A model generated the notes under the pieces. The model was given only the letters and a program-made list of their open reading frames with translations, was not told where the DNA came from and ran no database searches. From Desulfurobacteriaceae bacterium (GTDB taxonomy: Bacteria; Aquificota; Aquificia; Desulfurobacteriales; Desulfurobacteriaceae), in the NCBI GenBank assembly GCA_026987115.1, contig JALSNF010000036.1, positions 31,430 to 95,429 of the forward strand: DNA of 64,000 bases. Direction: 5' to 3'. The position numbers and the translations under genes are program-made. Shown one piece after another: positions 9,631 through 17,571 of the stretch; position 1 is the first letter of the stretch, and the number at the start of each line of letters is the position of its first letter.

Positions 9631-9707
9631 TGGAGCGGGCGACGGGATTCGAACCCGCGACCCTCAGCTTGGAAGGCTGATGCTCTAGCCAGCTGAGCTA
9701 CGCCCGC
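9631..9707 (-). tRNA. tRNA-Gly(TCC)
   Basis: A full cloverleaf on the minus strand. The acceptor GCGGGCG pairs with CGCCCGC, the T-loop is TTCGAAT, and the anticodon loop CTTCCAA gives anticodon TCC. The 3' CCA is encoded. It is the last of four tRNAs transcribed Thr-Tyr-fMet-Gly. Confidence 0.95.
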
Positions 9708-9711
9708 TTCT

Positions 9712-9788
9712 TGGTTGCGGGGGCGGGATTTGAACCCGCGACCTCCGGGTTATGAGCCCGGCGAGCTACCGGACTGCTCTACCCCGCG
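9712..9788 (-). tRNA. initiator tRNA-fMet(CAT)
   Basis: The anticodon loop CTCATAA gives CAT. Initiator hallmarks are visible: the first base C faces A at position 72 (unpaired), and the anticodon stem has three consecutive G-C pairs (GGG/CCC) next to the loop. The 3' CCA is encoded. It lies between tRNA-Gly and tRNA-Tyr. Confidence 0.95.
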
Positions 9789-9792
9789 CCAG

Positions 9793-9878
9793 TGGTGGAG
9801 GGGGCAGGATTCGAACCTGCGTAGGCGTAAGCCGGCGGATTTACAGTCCGCTGCCTTTGACCACTCGGCCACCCCTCC
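9793..9878 (-). tRNA. tRNA-Tyr(GTA)
   Basis: An 86-base class II tRNA with a long variable arm. The acceptor GGAGGGG pairs with CCCCTCC, the anticodon loop CTGTAAA gives GTA, and the 3' CCA is encoded. Confidence 0.95.
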
Positions 9879-9883
9879 ACTGC

Positions 9884-9960
9884 TGGTGCCGGCTGAGGGA
9901 ATCGAACCCCCGACCTGGTGATTACAAGTCACCCGCTCTAGCCAGCTGAGCTAAGCCGGC
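9884..9960 (-). tRNA. tRNA-Thr(TGT)
   Basis: The acceptor GCCGGCT pairs with AGCCGGC, the anticodon loop CTTGTAA gives TGT, and CCA is encoded. It is the promoter-proximal member of the four-tRNA cluster. In many bacteria a Thr-Tyr-Gly cluster precedes tuf. Here it precedes leuD instead. Confidence 0.95.
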
Positions 9961-9978
9961 ACTCTCAAGTGGCAAGAG

Positions 9979-10008
9979 ATAATATAGGAAAGTTGGAGCT
10001 CCTGTCAA
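9979..10008 (-). promoter_or_regulatory. promoter of the tRNA-Thr-Tyr-fMet-Gly cluster
   Basis: On the minus strand there is a perfect -35 TTGACA (10003-10008), followed by TATATT after 16 bases or TATTAT after 18 bases. The predicted start falls about ten bases before tRNA-Thr. This is the best sigma-70-type promoter I see in the window and fits a stable-RNA operon. Confidence 0.7.
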
Positions 10009-10073
10009 CCTTAAAACCTTAAAAGCTGAATTATGTTTACAATTTAATAAACAGCAATTTAAGGAGAATAAGG

Positions 10074-10736
10074 ATGATAGACCTTCACACCCATACATTT
10101 TTCAGCGACGGAGCACTGATACCCAGCGAGCTGGTTAGGAGAGCAGAGGCTTTAGGCTACAGGGCTATAGCTATAACTGACCACGTTGACTATTCAAACT
10201 ATTCCTTCGTTTTAGAAAGGCTTTACTCTACACTGGAAGTCTTAAACGAGAACACTTCAGTAATAGTAATACCGGGAGTTGAAATTACCCACGTTCCCCC
10301 TCTTAAAATACCTGAGCTAATACAAAAGTGTAGGGAAGAAGGGGCAAAGTTGGTGGTGGTTCACGGAGAAACAATTGTAGAGCCTGTTTCTCCCGGAACT
10401 AACGAGGCTGCTATAGAGGGAAAGGCCGACGTACTTGCACATCCAGGCCTCATATCTGAAAGGGAGGTTAAGCTTGCAAGGGAAAATAAAGTATTCCTTG
10501 AGATAACTACAAGGAGAGGGCACAGCATTACAAACGGCCACGTTGCAAAGTTGGCATTAGAGGTAGGAGCAAAACTGGTTATAAATACCGACGCCCACTC
10601 CCCAGGAGACTTAGTAAGCAGGAGCTTTGCACTTAAAGTGGGGCTGGGAGCAGGCCTTTCACTAAAGGAGGTTGAGGAGTGTTTTTCAAACAGCGAAGGG
10701 ATTGTTAAAAGGTTGACTGGAAAAGGAAAACTTTAG
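10074..10736 (+). CDS. PHP domain metal-dependent hydrolase
   Basis: A 220-residue single-domain PHP protein. It has MIDLHTHTFFSDG at the N-terminus with the first metal histidines, TDHVDY near residue 36, GVEITH near 66, and a late NTDAHSPGD motif near 175. The fold is shared with histidinol phosphatases, the polymerase PHP domain and 5'-3' RNA/DNA exonucleases, and sequence alone does not fix the substrate. AAGGAG lies upstream of the ATG. It transcribes away from the tRNA cluster and ends 13 bases before tRNA-Sec in the same orientation, so that tRNA may lie on its transcript. Confidence 0.85.
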   Translation: MIDLHTHTFFSDGALIPSELVRRAEALGYRAIAITDHVDYSNYSFVLERLYSTLEVLNENTSVIVIPGVEITHVPPLKIPELIQKCREEGAKLVVVHGETIVEPVSPGTNEAAIEGKADVLAHPGLISEREVKLARENKVFLEITTRRGHSITNGHVAKLALEVGAKLVINTDAHSPGDLVSRSFALKVGLGAGLSLKEVEECFSNSEGIVKRLTGKGKL

Positions 10737-10749
10737 AAATTTACTATCT

Positions 10750-10844
10750 GGAGGCGGAAGGGGGCTGGTGTCCCCCCCGGACTTCAAATCCGGTGGCCCC
10801 GCTAGGAGCGGGGTGGTGGGTTCGATTCCCATCCGCCTCCGCCA
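10750..10844 (+). tRNA. selC: selenocysteine tRNA (TCA)
   Basis: A 95-base tRNA with tRNA-Sec features: an 8-bp acceptor (GGAGGCGG with CCGCCTCC), an extended G-rich D-arm, the anticodon stem CCGGA/TCCGG around CTTCAAA (anticodon TCA), and a long variable arm with a CCCCGC/GCGGGG stem. Discriminator G and CCA are encoded. It shows the organism can insert selenocysteine at UGA. No gene in this window appears interrupted by an in-frame TGA, so selA, selB and the selenoproteins must be elsewhere. The CCA is immediately followed by the stop codon of the convergent radA. Confidence 0.95.
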
Positions 10845-12152
10845 CTAAATTAGGGCCTTTTCCAATATCTCATCTAACCTTTTTATCCCCTTTAAAACTC
10901 TTAAACCGTTCTTTTGAGCTTCTTTTTCCCTTAGTTCTTCAAGTTTTACGCTCCTAACTTCTCCCGTTAAACCCAGCTCCCCAAAGAGGACAAGGTCCTC
11001 AGCAACAGGCCTTCCGTAGTAGCTTGAAGCTATTGCAGCAGCAACTGGAAGGTCAACTGCAGGCTCGTCAATTTTTACTCCACCAACTACATTTACAAAG
11101 ACGTCAAAGTTCCTTAAAGGAATTCCTAATTCTTTCTCAAGTAGAGCCACTATTATTGAGAGTCTGTTTTGGCTTATTCCTTTAGCTCTCCTTTGAGGAG
11201 TTGTAAAAACTGCTCTGGTAACGAGGGCTTGAACTTCTAATAGAACCGGTCTGCTTCCCTCTATGCCGGCAAAAACAACGCTCCCCGGCTTACCTAAAGG
11301 CCTCTCTGAGAGGAAAAAGGCCGAAGGGTTGGGAACTTCTTTTAAGCCCTTCTCTGTCATCTCAAAAACGGCAAGCTCCCCGGTATTACCAAACCTGTTT
11401 TTTAGGCTCTTTAGTATTCGGAAGTTGTAGCCCCTGTCTCCTTCAAGTTGGTAAACTGCGTCAACTATGTGCTCTAGGACCTTAGGCCCAGCAATGCTGC
11501 CCTCTTTTGTAACGTGGCCAACGATAAAGGAAGTAATTCCCTTGTCTTTTGAGAGGTTCGTTATGAAGGCTGCACACTCTCTAACCTGAGAAACTGAACC
11601 TGCCGCCGATTCAAGGTAGGGAAGGTAGAGGGTTTGAATAGAGTCAAAAACTGCAAAGAGAGGGGAGAGCTCCCTTAAAGCCTTTTCCACTTCTTCAAGG
11701 TTGTTTTCAGAAAGTATGTACAGGTTATCTCCGTTTACTCCGAGCCTCTCTGCTCTCATTGCAACCTGCTTTGGGGATTCCTCAGCAGTTATGTAAAGGA
11801 CTTTATCTCTTTTAGAAAAGACACTGCAAACCTGAAGTAAAAGAGTTGACTTTCCGATACCAGGCTCACCTGAAATTAGGGAAACAGAGTCCTTTACGAG
11901 GCCGCCTCCAAAAACTCTATCAAGCTCGCCTATTCCAGTCTTTAAACGCTCCTCTTCTTCCCACTCTATACGGGTGATGGGTAATGGCTTTTTCTGGGAG
12001 CTCCTTACCCAACCCCTTCTCTCTTTCCCTTTCTTACTAACGGTCTCCTCTACAAAGGAACCCCAAGCACCACAGTTGGGGCACCTCCCGCTCCACTTGG
12101 GGCTAACGTATCCACACTCTTGGCAAGTAAACTGGGAGCTTTTCTTAGCCAA
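10845..12152 (-). CDS. radA: DNA repair protein RadA
   Basis: A branch-migration ATPase in recombination, related to RecA and Lon. Its parts are an N-terminal C4 zinc finger (CQECG...CPNCG, residues 10-32), Walker A GEPGIGKSTL near residue 95, the RadA-specific KNRFG motif near 250, and a C-terminal Lon-protease-like domain (about 290-430). The 435-residue length is normal. The start is TTG at 12152, chosen because MAKKSSQFTCQECG matches the usual family N-terminus; the ribosome site is weak (AAAGG directly before it). The stop codon abuts the 3' end of tRNA-Sec on the other strand. Confidence 0.95.
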   Translation of the reverse strand: MAKKSSQFTCQECGYVSPKWSGRCPNCGAWGSFVEETVSKKGKERRGWVRSSQKKPLPITRIEWEEEERLKTGIGELDRVFGGGLVKDSVSLISGEPGIGKSTLLLQVCSVFSKRDKVLYITAEESPKQVAMRAERLGVNGDNLYILSENNLEEVEKALRELSPLFAVFDSIQTLYLPYLESAAGSVSQVRECAAFITNLSKDKGITSFIVGHVTKEGSIAGPKVLEHIVDAVYQLEGDRGYNFRILKSLKNRFGNTGELAVFEMTEKGLKEVPNPSAFFLSERPLGKPGSVVFAGIEGSRPVLLEVQALVTRAVFTTPQRRAKGISQNRLSIIVALLEKELGIPLRNFDVFVNVVGGVKIDEPAVDLPVAAAIASSYYGRPVAEDLVLFGELGLTGEVRSVKLEELREKEAQKNGLRVLKGIKRLDEILEKALI

Positions 12153-12185
12153 CCTTTAAACCAAATTAGATTTACAGCCTTAAAT

Positions 12186-14210
12186 TTAAGAAAAGAGAAG
12201 AGAAGCACCACGGTAAACTACAAAAGCGGTAATCCAAGCGGTAATCAACTCAATTACTACGAGAGCAGCTGGGTACTTCCAACTTCCACTCTCCTGCTTT
12301 ATGGCTGCAATGGTAGCAACGCAAGGGATGTAAAGTAGAGTAAAGACCATGTAGGCAATGGCACTTTCAGGAGTAAAGGTTTGAGAAAGGAGTTTTTCCA
12401 ACCCCTCTTCTCCAACGCCGTATAAAGTCCCTAAAGTTCCAACTACAACCTCTTTGGCCAGAGCTCCAAAAATAAGAGCAACTACAGGCTTCCAGTCATC
12501 TATTCCAAGGGGCTTAAAAATGGGAAGAAGGAGTTTTCCTAAATGGCCCACAAGGGAGTTTTCTCCGGCGTATTCAACTCCCGGAGGAAGGGAGGCCACA
12601 AGCCAAATTAGGAAAGAGACTACAAATATTACGCTTCCAGCCTTAAATATGAACTCCCTAACTTCTATCCAAGTTTGAGAAAGGACTATGTTAAAAGAGG
12701 GAAGCTTGTAGGGGGGGAGCTCTATAAAGAACTCACACTCTGAAGAAGTTTCCTTAAACTTTGAGATTAAGGTAGCAAACAGGAGAGCCATAAGTATGCC
12801 TAAGCCGTAAATAAACAGGAGAATTAAAGACTTGTGCTCTTTAAAGAAAGCACCTACGAAAATTGCATAAACGGTAAGCCTTGCGCTACAGGAAATCCAA
12901 GGAATTATGAGCATCGTAATGAGCCTTAAAGTGGAAGAACGCATAGCTCTCGTGGCGTAAACTGCCGGGACATTACATCCAAAACCTAAAATCATAGGTA
13001 TGACCGAAGCACCTGAAAGGCCGAAAAAGCGCATAAAGTTGTCCCATAAAGCAGCTGCCCTTGCCATGTAGCCTATATCTTCAAGGATGGACATTAAAAG
13101 GTAAAGAATTGCGAGAATGGGGAGGAAAACCATAACGGCTCCTACTCCTGCAAGGAGGCCGTCGTTTATTAAAGAGAGGAGGAAAGGAGGAGCTCCGCTT
13201 AAAGCCTTTTCAAAGAAAGAAGGAAGGAGATTACTAAAAAACTTGTCTATAAGGTCGCTCAAAGGAGCGCTTAAATCAAAGGTAATCTTAAAGACTCCCC
13301 ACATTACAAGGAAGAAAACAGGTATTCCTGTTATAGGATTCGTTACGAACTTATCTATCCTATCGCTTAAGGTGTAAAGAGGGAGCTCTACTGAGCTTTT
13401 TACAGCATTAGTTGCTATCTTGGAGGCTAAAAAGAACCTCTCTCTTGCAACAAACGAAGGAAGGTCACAGTTAAACCTCTCTTTAACCTCCTCCTCTATC
13501 CTGTTAACTTCTCTCTCAACCTCTTCCCAGTTTTTAAACTTCTTCCTTAAGTAATCTTGAACTTCTGGGTCCCTTTCCAAGAGCTTAATTGAGAACCACC
13601 TTAAATTGAAGGGAAAGCTACTCGGGAGCTCCCTTTTCAACTTCATCTCAATTAAAGAAACTGCGTTTTCAAGGAAGTCTGAATAAAGGGGAACAAAACC
13701 CTTAGGCTTAAGGTCTCCAGTTGCAACTTGCAAGATTAACTCAGAGAGCTCCTCAAGGCCAGTCCTCCTTACCGCTGAAACTTCTACAACAGGAAGGTTT
13801 AACGACCTTTCAAGCTCTTTTTTATTAACTGAGAAACCCAAGTTCTGAAGCTCGTCAACTTTATTAAGGACAACTATCGGCCTTAAACCCATCTCAAGGA
13901 GCTCTAGGGTAAGGTAGAGGTTCCTTGCAAGGAGAGTCACGTCTAAAACGTTAACTGCAACATCGTAATCACCGTTTAAGAGAAAACTCCTGGCAACCCT
14001 CTCTTCAAGGGTATACGAAGTCAAGCTGTAAATTCCCGGAAGGTCTATAAGCTCTATCTCAAAACCCCTAAAGTTATACCTTCCCGTCTTTTTCTGAACG
14101 GTAACTCCCGGCCAGTTTCCCACCTTCTCGTTGGTTCCTGCAAGAGCGTTCATAATAGCAGTCTTACCTACATTTGGATTTCCAACGAGGGCTACCTTAA
14201 CTTCCTTCAT
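12186..14210 (-). CDS. feoB: ferrous iron transporter FeoB
   Basis: A GTP-dependent Fe(II) permease of the inner membrane. The N-terminal G domain shows G1 GNPNVGKT (residues 10-17), G3 DLPG near 57 and G4 NKVDE near 118. A helical GDI-like region follows (about 175-265), then the membrane domain (about 285-670) with the paired gate/core segments, including GFGCNVPAV near 410. The 674 residues fit the family. The ATG overlaps the feoA stop by 4 bases (ATGA), so translation is coupled. The cytosolic FeoC is not present, as is usual outside gammaproteobacteria. Confidence 0.97.
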   Translation of the reverse strand: MKEVKVALVGNPNVGKTAIMNALAGTNEKVGNWPGVTVQKKTGRYNFRGFEIELIDLPGIYSLTSYTLEERVARSFLLNGDYDVAVNVLDVTLLARNLYLTLELLEMGLRPIVVLNKVDELQNLGFSVNKKELERSLNLPVVEVSAVRRTGLEELSELILQVATGDLKPKGFVPLYSDFLENAVSLIEMKLKRELPSSFPFNLRWFSIKLLERDPEVQDYLRKKFKNWEEVEREVNRIEEEVKERFNCDLPSFVARERFFLASKIATNAVKSSVELPLYTLSDRIDKFVTNPITGIPVFFLVMWGVFKITFDLSAPLSDLIDKFFSNLLPSFFEKALSGAPPFLLSLINDGLLAGVGAVMVFLPILAILYLLMSILEDIGYMARAAALWDNFMRFFGLSGASVIPMILGFGCNVPAVYATRAMRSSTLRLITMLIIPWISCSARLTVYAIFVGAFFKEHKSLILLFIYGLGILMALLFATLISKFKETSSECEFFIELPPYKLPSFNIVLSQTWIEVREFIFKAGSVIFVVSFLIWLVASLPPGVEYAGENSLVGHLGKLLLPIFKPLGIDDWKPVVALIFGALAKEVVVGTLGTLYGVGEEGLEKLLSQTFTPESAIAYMVFTLLYIPCVATIAAIKQESGSWKYPAALVVIELITAWITAFVVYRGASLLFS

Positions 14211-14425
14211 ACCTTTTCAACCTCCACCTTCTTTGCCATACCTTGACCTATGGCTATCCTGCTACCTGCAACCTCAACTATTACCGGTCCGGGAGGAGCT
14301 TTAATCACCTTTACCTCAGCTCCCGGGTAAAGGCCTATTGAAGAGAGTCTATTCCTAACGCCGAGCCCCCCATAAATGGCAACTATTTTAACTTTATCTC
14401 CCTCTCTAACCTCAAAAAGGGTCAT
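14207..14425 (-). CDS. feoA: ferrous iron transport protein FeoA
   Basis: A 72-residue SH3-like accessory protein of the Feo system. Signature segments are EGDKVKIVAIYGG, RLSSIGLYPGAEVKVI and VEVAGSRIAIGQGMA. It precedes feoB with a 4-base overlap, and a GGAGG site lies in front of the ATG. A sigma-70-like promoter lies just upstream. Confidence 0.93.
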   Translation of the reverse strand: MTLFEVREGDKVKIVAIYGGLGVRNRLSSIGLYPGAEVKVIKAPPGPVIVEVAGSRIAIGQGMAKKVEVEKV

Positions 14426-14446
14426 TTTTACCTCCTTATAAGTTAG

Positions 14447-14475
14447 ATAATATTAACATTCTTAAGTAAGTGCAA
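14447..14475 (-). promoter_or_regulatory. feoAB promoter
   Basis: On the minus strand, TTGCAC (14470-14475), 17 bases, then TATTAT (14447-14452), ending about 20 bases before the feoA ATG. The area around the -10 is AT-rich (GATAATATTAAC), as Fur operators are. The match to the canonical 19-base Fur box is poor, so iron control is plausible but not shown. Confidence 0.55.
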
Positions 14476-14489
14476 CTTCCGAGCAATTA

Positions 14490-14495
14490 TATAAT
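14490..14495 (+). promoter_or_regulatory. probable -10 element of ppa
   Basis: A perfect TATAAT lies 27 bases before the ppa ATG. No clear -35 is seen at 16-18 bases. The element is back-to-back with the feoAB promoter. Confidence 0.45.
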
Positions 14496-14521
14496 TTACA
14501 AAAAAACAAGGAGGATAAAGA

Positions 14522-15046
14522 ATGGACGTAAAGAAGATACCCCCGGGGAAGAACCCTCCCGAGGACATTTACGCAGTAATAGAGATACCTCAAGGCTCAA
14601 ACGTTAAGTACGAAGTTGACAAGGAGAGCGGAGCGGTCTTCGTTGACAGGTTCTTATTTACCCCGATGTTCTACCCAGCAAACTACGGTTTTGTTCCAAA
14701 CACCCTAGCAGATGACGGAGACCCCATAGACGTGCTCGTAATCTCAAGACAACCTGTAGTTCCAGGAAGCGTTGTAAGGTGCAGACCTGTTGGGGTTTTG
14801 GTTATGGAAGACGAAAGTGGTAAGGACGAGAAGATAGTGGCAGTTCCAGTTGACAAGTTGGACCTTACCTTTAGCAAAGTAAAGGAGATAGATGACCTAC
14901 CAGAAGCAACGCTAAACGAGATTAAACACTTCTTTGAGCACTACAAAGACCTTGAACCTGGTAAGTGGGTAAAGGTTAAAGAGTTTAAGGGGAGCTCTGA
15001 AGCAAAAGAGATGATTAAAAAAGCAATAGAGAACTTTAAAGGTTAA
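14522..15046 (+). CDS. ppa: inorganic pyrophosphatase (family I)
   Basis: Hydrolyses pyrophosphate to drive biosynthetic reactions. The 174-residue protein has the family I active-site segment DGDPIDVLV near residue 65, [11 protein letters not shown] near 50, and the later acidic and basic residues ([28 protein letters not shown]). The length is typical of hexameric bacterial enzymes. AAGGAGGA precedes the ATG. It is divergent from feoAB and followed by an intrinsic terminator, so it is probably a single-gene unit. Confidence 0.97.
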   Translation: MDVKKIPPGKNPPEDIYAVIEIPQGSNVKYEVDKESGAVFVDRFLFTPMFYPANYGFVPNTLADDGDPIDVLVISRQPVVPGSVVRCRPVGVLVMEDESGKDEKIVAVPVDKLDLTFSKVKEIDDLPEATLNEIKHFFEHYKDLEPGKWVKVKEFKGSSEAKEMIKKAIENFKG

Positions 15047-15053
15047 CCTTCTT

Positions 15054-15074
15054 CCCCCTTTCGGGGGCTTTTCT
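15054..15074 (+). terminator. intrinsic terminator after ppa
   Basis: CCCCC (15054-15058), loop TTTC, GGGGG (15063-15067), then CTTTTCTT. It is one of the few clear intrinsic terminators in the window. Confidence 0.75.
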
Positions 15075-15128
15075 TACCCTACTATCACATCTATATTTAA
15101 ATCCCAAAACTCCTTTAGAGGTATTCTT

Positions 15129-16928
15129 ATGCCTTCTCAAGAGCTAATTAGGAACTTCTGCATAATTGCCCACATAGACCACGGGAAGTCAACTTTAGCT
15201 GACAGGCTCCTTGAGTTTACAGGAACGGTCTCAAAGAGGGAACTTAAAGAGCAAATGCTTGACACTTTAGAGCTTGAAAGAGAAAGGGGTATAACAATAA
15301 AGCTGAACGCCGTAAGAATGAAGTATAAGGCGGAAGACGGCAAAACCTACACTATGCACTTAATTGACACTCCCGGCCACGTTGACTTTACCTACGAGGT
15401 ATCAAGGAGCCTCTCTGCCTGTGAGGGAGCTCTCTTAGTAATTGACGCAACCCAAGGAATAGAAGCCCAGACGATAGCAAACTTCTTCCTTGCCCTTGAC
15501 GCCGGACTGGAGATAATCCCAGTTATCAACAAAATAGACCTCCCAAGTGCAAACCCTGAATGGGTAAAAGAGCAGATAGAGGAAGTTCTGGGGCTTGACC
15601 CGGAAGAGGCGATTTTAGCCTCTGCAAAAGAGGGAATCGGGATAAAGGAAATCCTTGAAGCTATAGTAAGGAAAGTTCCTCCTCCCTCAGGGGACGCTAA
15701 CAAACCCCTAAAGGCACTCATCTTTGACTCTTACTACGATAACTACAAGGGGGTAATACCCTTTGTAAGGGTATTTGACGGAAAGATAAGGCCGGGAATG
15801 AAGATAAAGCTAATGTCAAACGAAAAAGAGTTTGAAGTAGTAGAAGTTGGGACTCAGAACCCAAATATGGTTAAACTTGAGGAGCTCTCGGCAGGGGAAG
15901 TTGGCTGGATAGCAGCAAACATAAAGAACATAGAAGATACACAAGTAGGAGACACGATAACAGACGCCGAAAACCCGACAGAAGAGCCCTGTCCAGGATT
16001 TAGACCTGCAAAGCCTATGGTATTTGCAGGACTTTACCCCGTTGACTCTGACGACTACGAGAATCTAAAAGAGGCACTGGAAAAGCTTAAGTTGAACGAC
16101 GCTGCTCTCTTCTTTGAGCCGGAAACTTCAGCAGCTCTTGGCTTTGGCTTTAGGTGCGGTTTTCTAGGGCTCCTTCACATGGAAGTAATTAAAGAGAGGC
16201 TTGAAAGGGAGTTTGGATTAAACCTTATAGCAACGGCTCCCAGCGTGGTTTATAAGGCCTACCTTAAAGACGGAACGGTAAAGGAGGTTCAAAACCCTGC
16301 CCAGATGCCCCCTCCAGAGAAGATAGAGAGGATAGAGGAGCCTTACATAACTGCTTCAATAATAACTCCTTCAGAGTACGTAGGACCGATTATGCAGCTG
16401 TGCCAAGACAGAAGGGGAATACAAACAGGGTTTACCTACATTGACACAAATAGGGTGGAGCTCCGCTACGACATGCCCCTTTCCGAAATCCTCTTTGACT
16501 TCTTTGACAAGCTAAAGAGCGTCTCCCGAGGGTATGCCTCCTTTGACTACGAGTTTGCAGGCTATAAACCTTCAGAGCTGGTAAAGCTTGACATACTGAT
16601 AAACGGAAAGCCCGTTGACGCCCTTTCGGTAATAGTTCACAAAGATAAAGCTTACCAAAGGGGAAGACAGCTAGTTGACAAGTTAAAGGAGATAATCCCT
16701 AGGCAGCTATTTGAAGTAGCAATTCAGGCTGCCATAGGCAATAAAATAATTGCCCGCTCAAACGTTAAGGCTTTAAGGAAGGACGTTCTGGCAAAGTGCT
16801 ACGGGGGAGACGTTACGAGGAAGAAGAAACTCCTTGAAAAACAAAAGGAAGGGAAGAAGAGAATGAAGATGTTAGGGAAAGTTGAAGTTCCCCAAGAGGC
16901 ATTCCTTGCAGTTCTGAAGGTTGATTAA
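15129..16928 (+). CDS. lepA: elongation factor 4 (LepA)
   Basis: A ribosome-bound translational GTPase that promotes back-translocation or initiation-related remodelling. The 599-residue protein begins [22 protein letters not shown] (P-loop), has the G3 DTPGHVDF near 80 and G4 NKIDLP near 133, then domains II-V and the LepA-specific C-terminal domain ending in GEGKKRMK-type sequence (here [20 protein letters not shown]). The length is standard. It lies between ppa and the convergent hpf, so two translation-related genes meet here. Confidence 0.97.
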   Translation: MPSQELIRNFCIIAHIDHGKSTLADRLLEFTGTVSKRELKEQMLDTLELERERGITIKLNAVRMKYKAEDGKTYTMHLIDTPGHVDFTYEVSRSLSACEGALLVIDATQGIEAQTIANFFLALDAGLEIIPVINKIDLPSANPEWVKEQIEEVLGLDPEEAILASAKEGIGIKEILEAIVRKVPPPSGDANKPLKALIFDSYYDNYKGVIPFVRVFDGKIRPGMKIKLMSNEKEFEVVEVGTQNPNMVKLEELSAGEVGWIAANIKNIEDTQVGDTITDAENPTEEPCPGFRPAKPMVFAGLYPVDSDDYENLKEALEKLKLNDAALFFEPETSAALGFGFRCGFLGLLHMEVIKERLEREFGLNLIATAPSVVYKAYLKDGTVKEVQNPAQMPPPEKIERIEEPYITASIITPSEYVGPIMQLCQDRRGIQTGFTYIDTNRVELRYDMPLSEILFDFFDKLKSVSRGYASFDYEFAGYKPSELVKLDILINGKPVDALSVIVHKDKAYQRGRQLVDKLKEIIPRQLFEVAIQAAIGNKIIARSNVKALRKDVLAKCYGGDVTRKKKLLEKQKEGKKRMKMLGKVEVPQEAFLAVLKVD

Positions 16929-16929
16929 A

Positions 16930-16943
16930 GGGGCAAAAGCCCC
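16930..16943. terminator. shared hairpin between convergent lepA and hpf
   Basis: GGGGC-AAAA-GCCCC fills most of the 18-base gap between the two stop codons. The T-run is short on each side (TTACT on plus, TTTAATC on minus), so it is a plausible but weak bidirectional terminator. Confidence 0.45.
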
Positions 16944-16946
16944 TTA

Positions 16947-17510
16947 CTACTTGCAGGAAGGCATCTCCATTAAGCCAACGTTCCCGTCCTTCCTCCTGTA
17001 AACAACAGCTGCGTTTCCAGTTTCAACGTTGCAGAAGAGAACAAAGTCTCTCTTTGAGCCAAGGAGTTTTAAGACTGCATCCTCTACAGAGATGGGCTTG
17101 TAGAGCTCCGGCTCTACCTCAATAATCTCTATCGGCTTTTCAACGACCTCCTCTTCAACCAAAGTTATCTGCCTTTTTGCCCTTTGGGCCTCGTGTTTGC
17201 CTGCAGTCTTAACCTTATCCTTTAACCTCCTAAGCTGTTTCTCTGCAGCGTCAACAACGTAGTCAACGGCAGTGTAAAGGTCGTCAGTCTCCTTTTTTAT
17301 CCTCAAGGTGTGGTCAAAGACATTGTAAATTACGATTTCAACGCTTGAGCGGTGCTTCTCTTTTCTAACGATAACGTCTGCGAAGACCTCCCTCCTTTCA
17401 TCGTCTCCCAAGTACTTCTCAAGCCTCTTAAACTTCTCCTCAAGGGTGTTCTTAATTGCCCCCGTTAAGTCAATACCGTGTCCAATAAGGTTTAGCCTTA
17501 GCTGTGCCAT
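16947..17510 (-). CDS. hpf: ribosome hibernation promoting factor, long form
   Basis: Binds the 30S decoding region and, in the long form, dimerises ribosomes into 100S particles in starved cells. The N-terminal S30AE/RaiA domain (about residues 1-100) has the LTGAIKNTLEEKFKRLEKY helix and the DLYTAVDYVVDAAEKQLRRLKDK helix. The C-terminal dimerisation domain (about 130-187) contains PISVEDAVLKL and VVYRRKDGNVGLME. The 187 residues fit the long form. It is divergent from the PP-loop gene across a gap of about 60 bases that should hold both promoters. Confidence 0.95.
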   Translation of the reverse strand: MAQLRLNLIGHGIDLTGAIKNTLEEKFKRLEKYLGDDERREVFADVIVRKEKHRSSVEIVIYNVFDHTLRIKKETDDLYTAVDYVVDAAEKQLRRLKDKVKTAGKHEAQRAKRQITLVEEEVVEKPIEIIEVEPELYKPISVEDAVLKLLGSKRDFVLFCNVETGNAAVVYRRKDGNVGLMEMPSCK

Positions 17511-17571
17511 CCCTTCCTCCTTTTTCTTTTCTATCTTACTTTAAAATTAAAGCGTTAAAGAAGGAGTGTCT

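Noticed and set aside
9715-9949. Three ORFs of 60-68 codons on both strands in the tRNA cluster
   Set aside because: They are open frames across tRNA-fMet, tRNA-Tyr and tRNA-Thr and show typical tRNA-derived peptides such as SNLRRR. They are not genes.
14441-14470. Possible Fur box over the feoAB promoter
   Set aside because: The region is AT-rich with GATAAT, but the palindrome does not fit the 19-base Fur box or a 7-1-7 repeat well enough to call.
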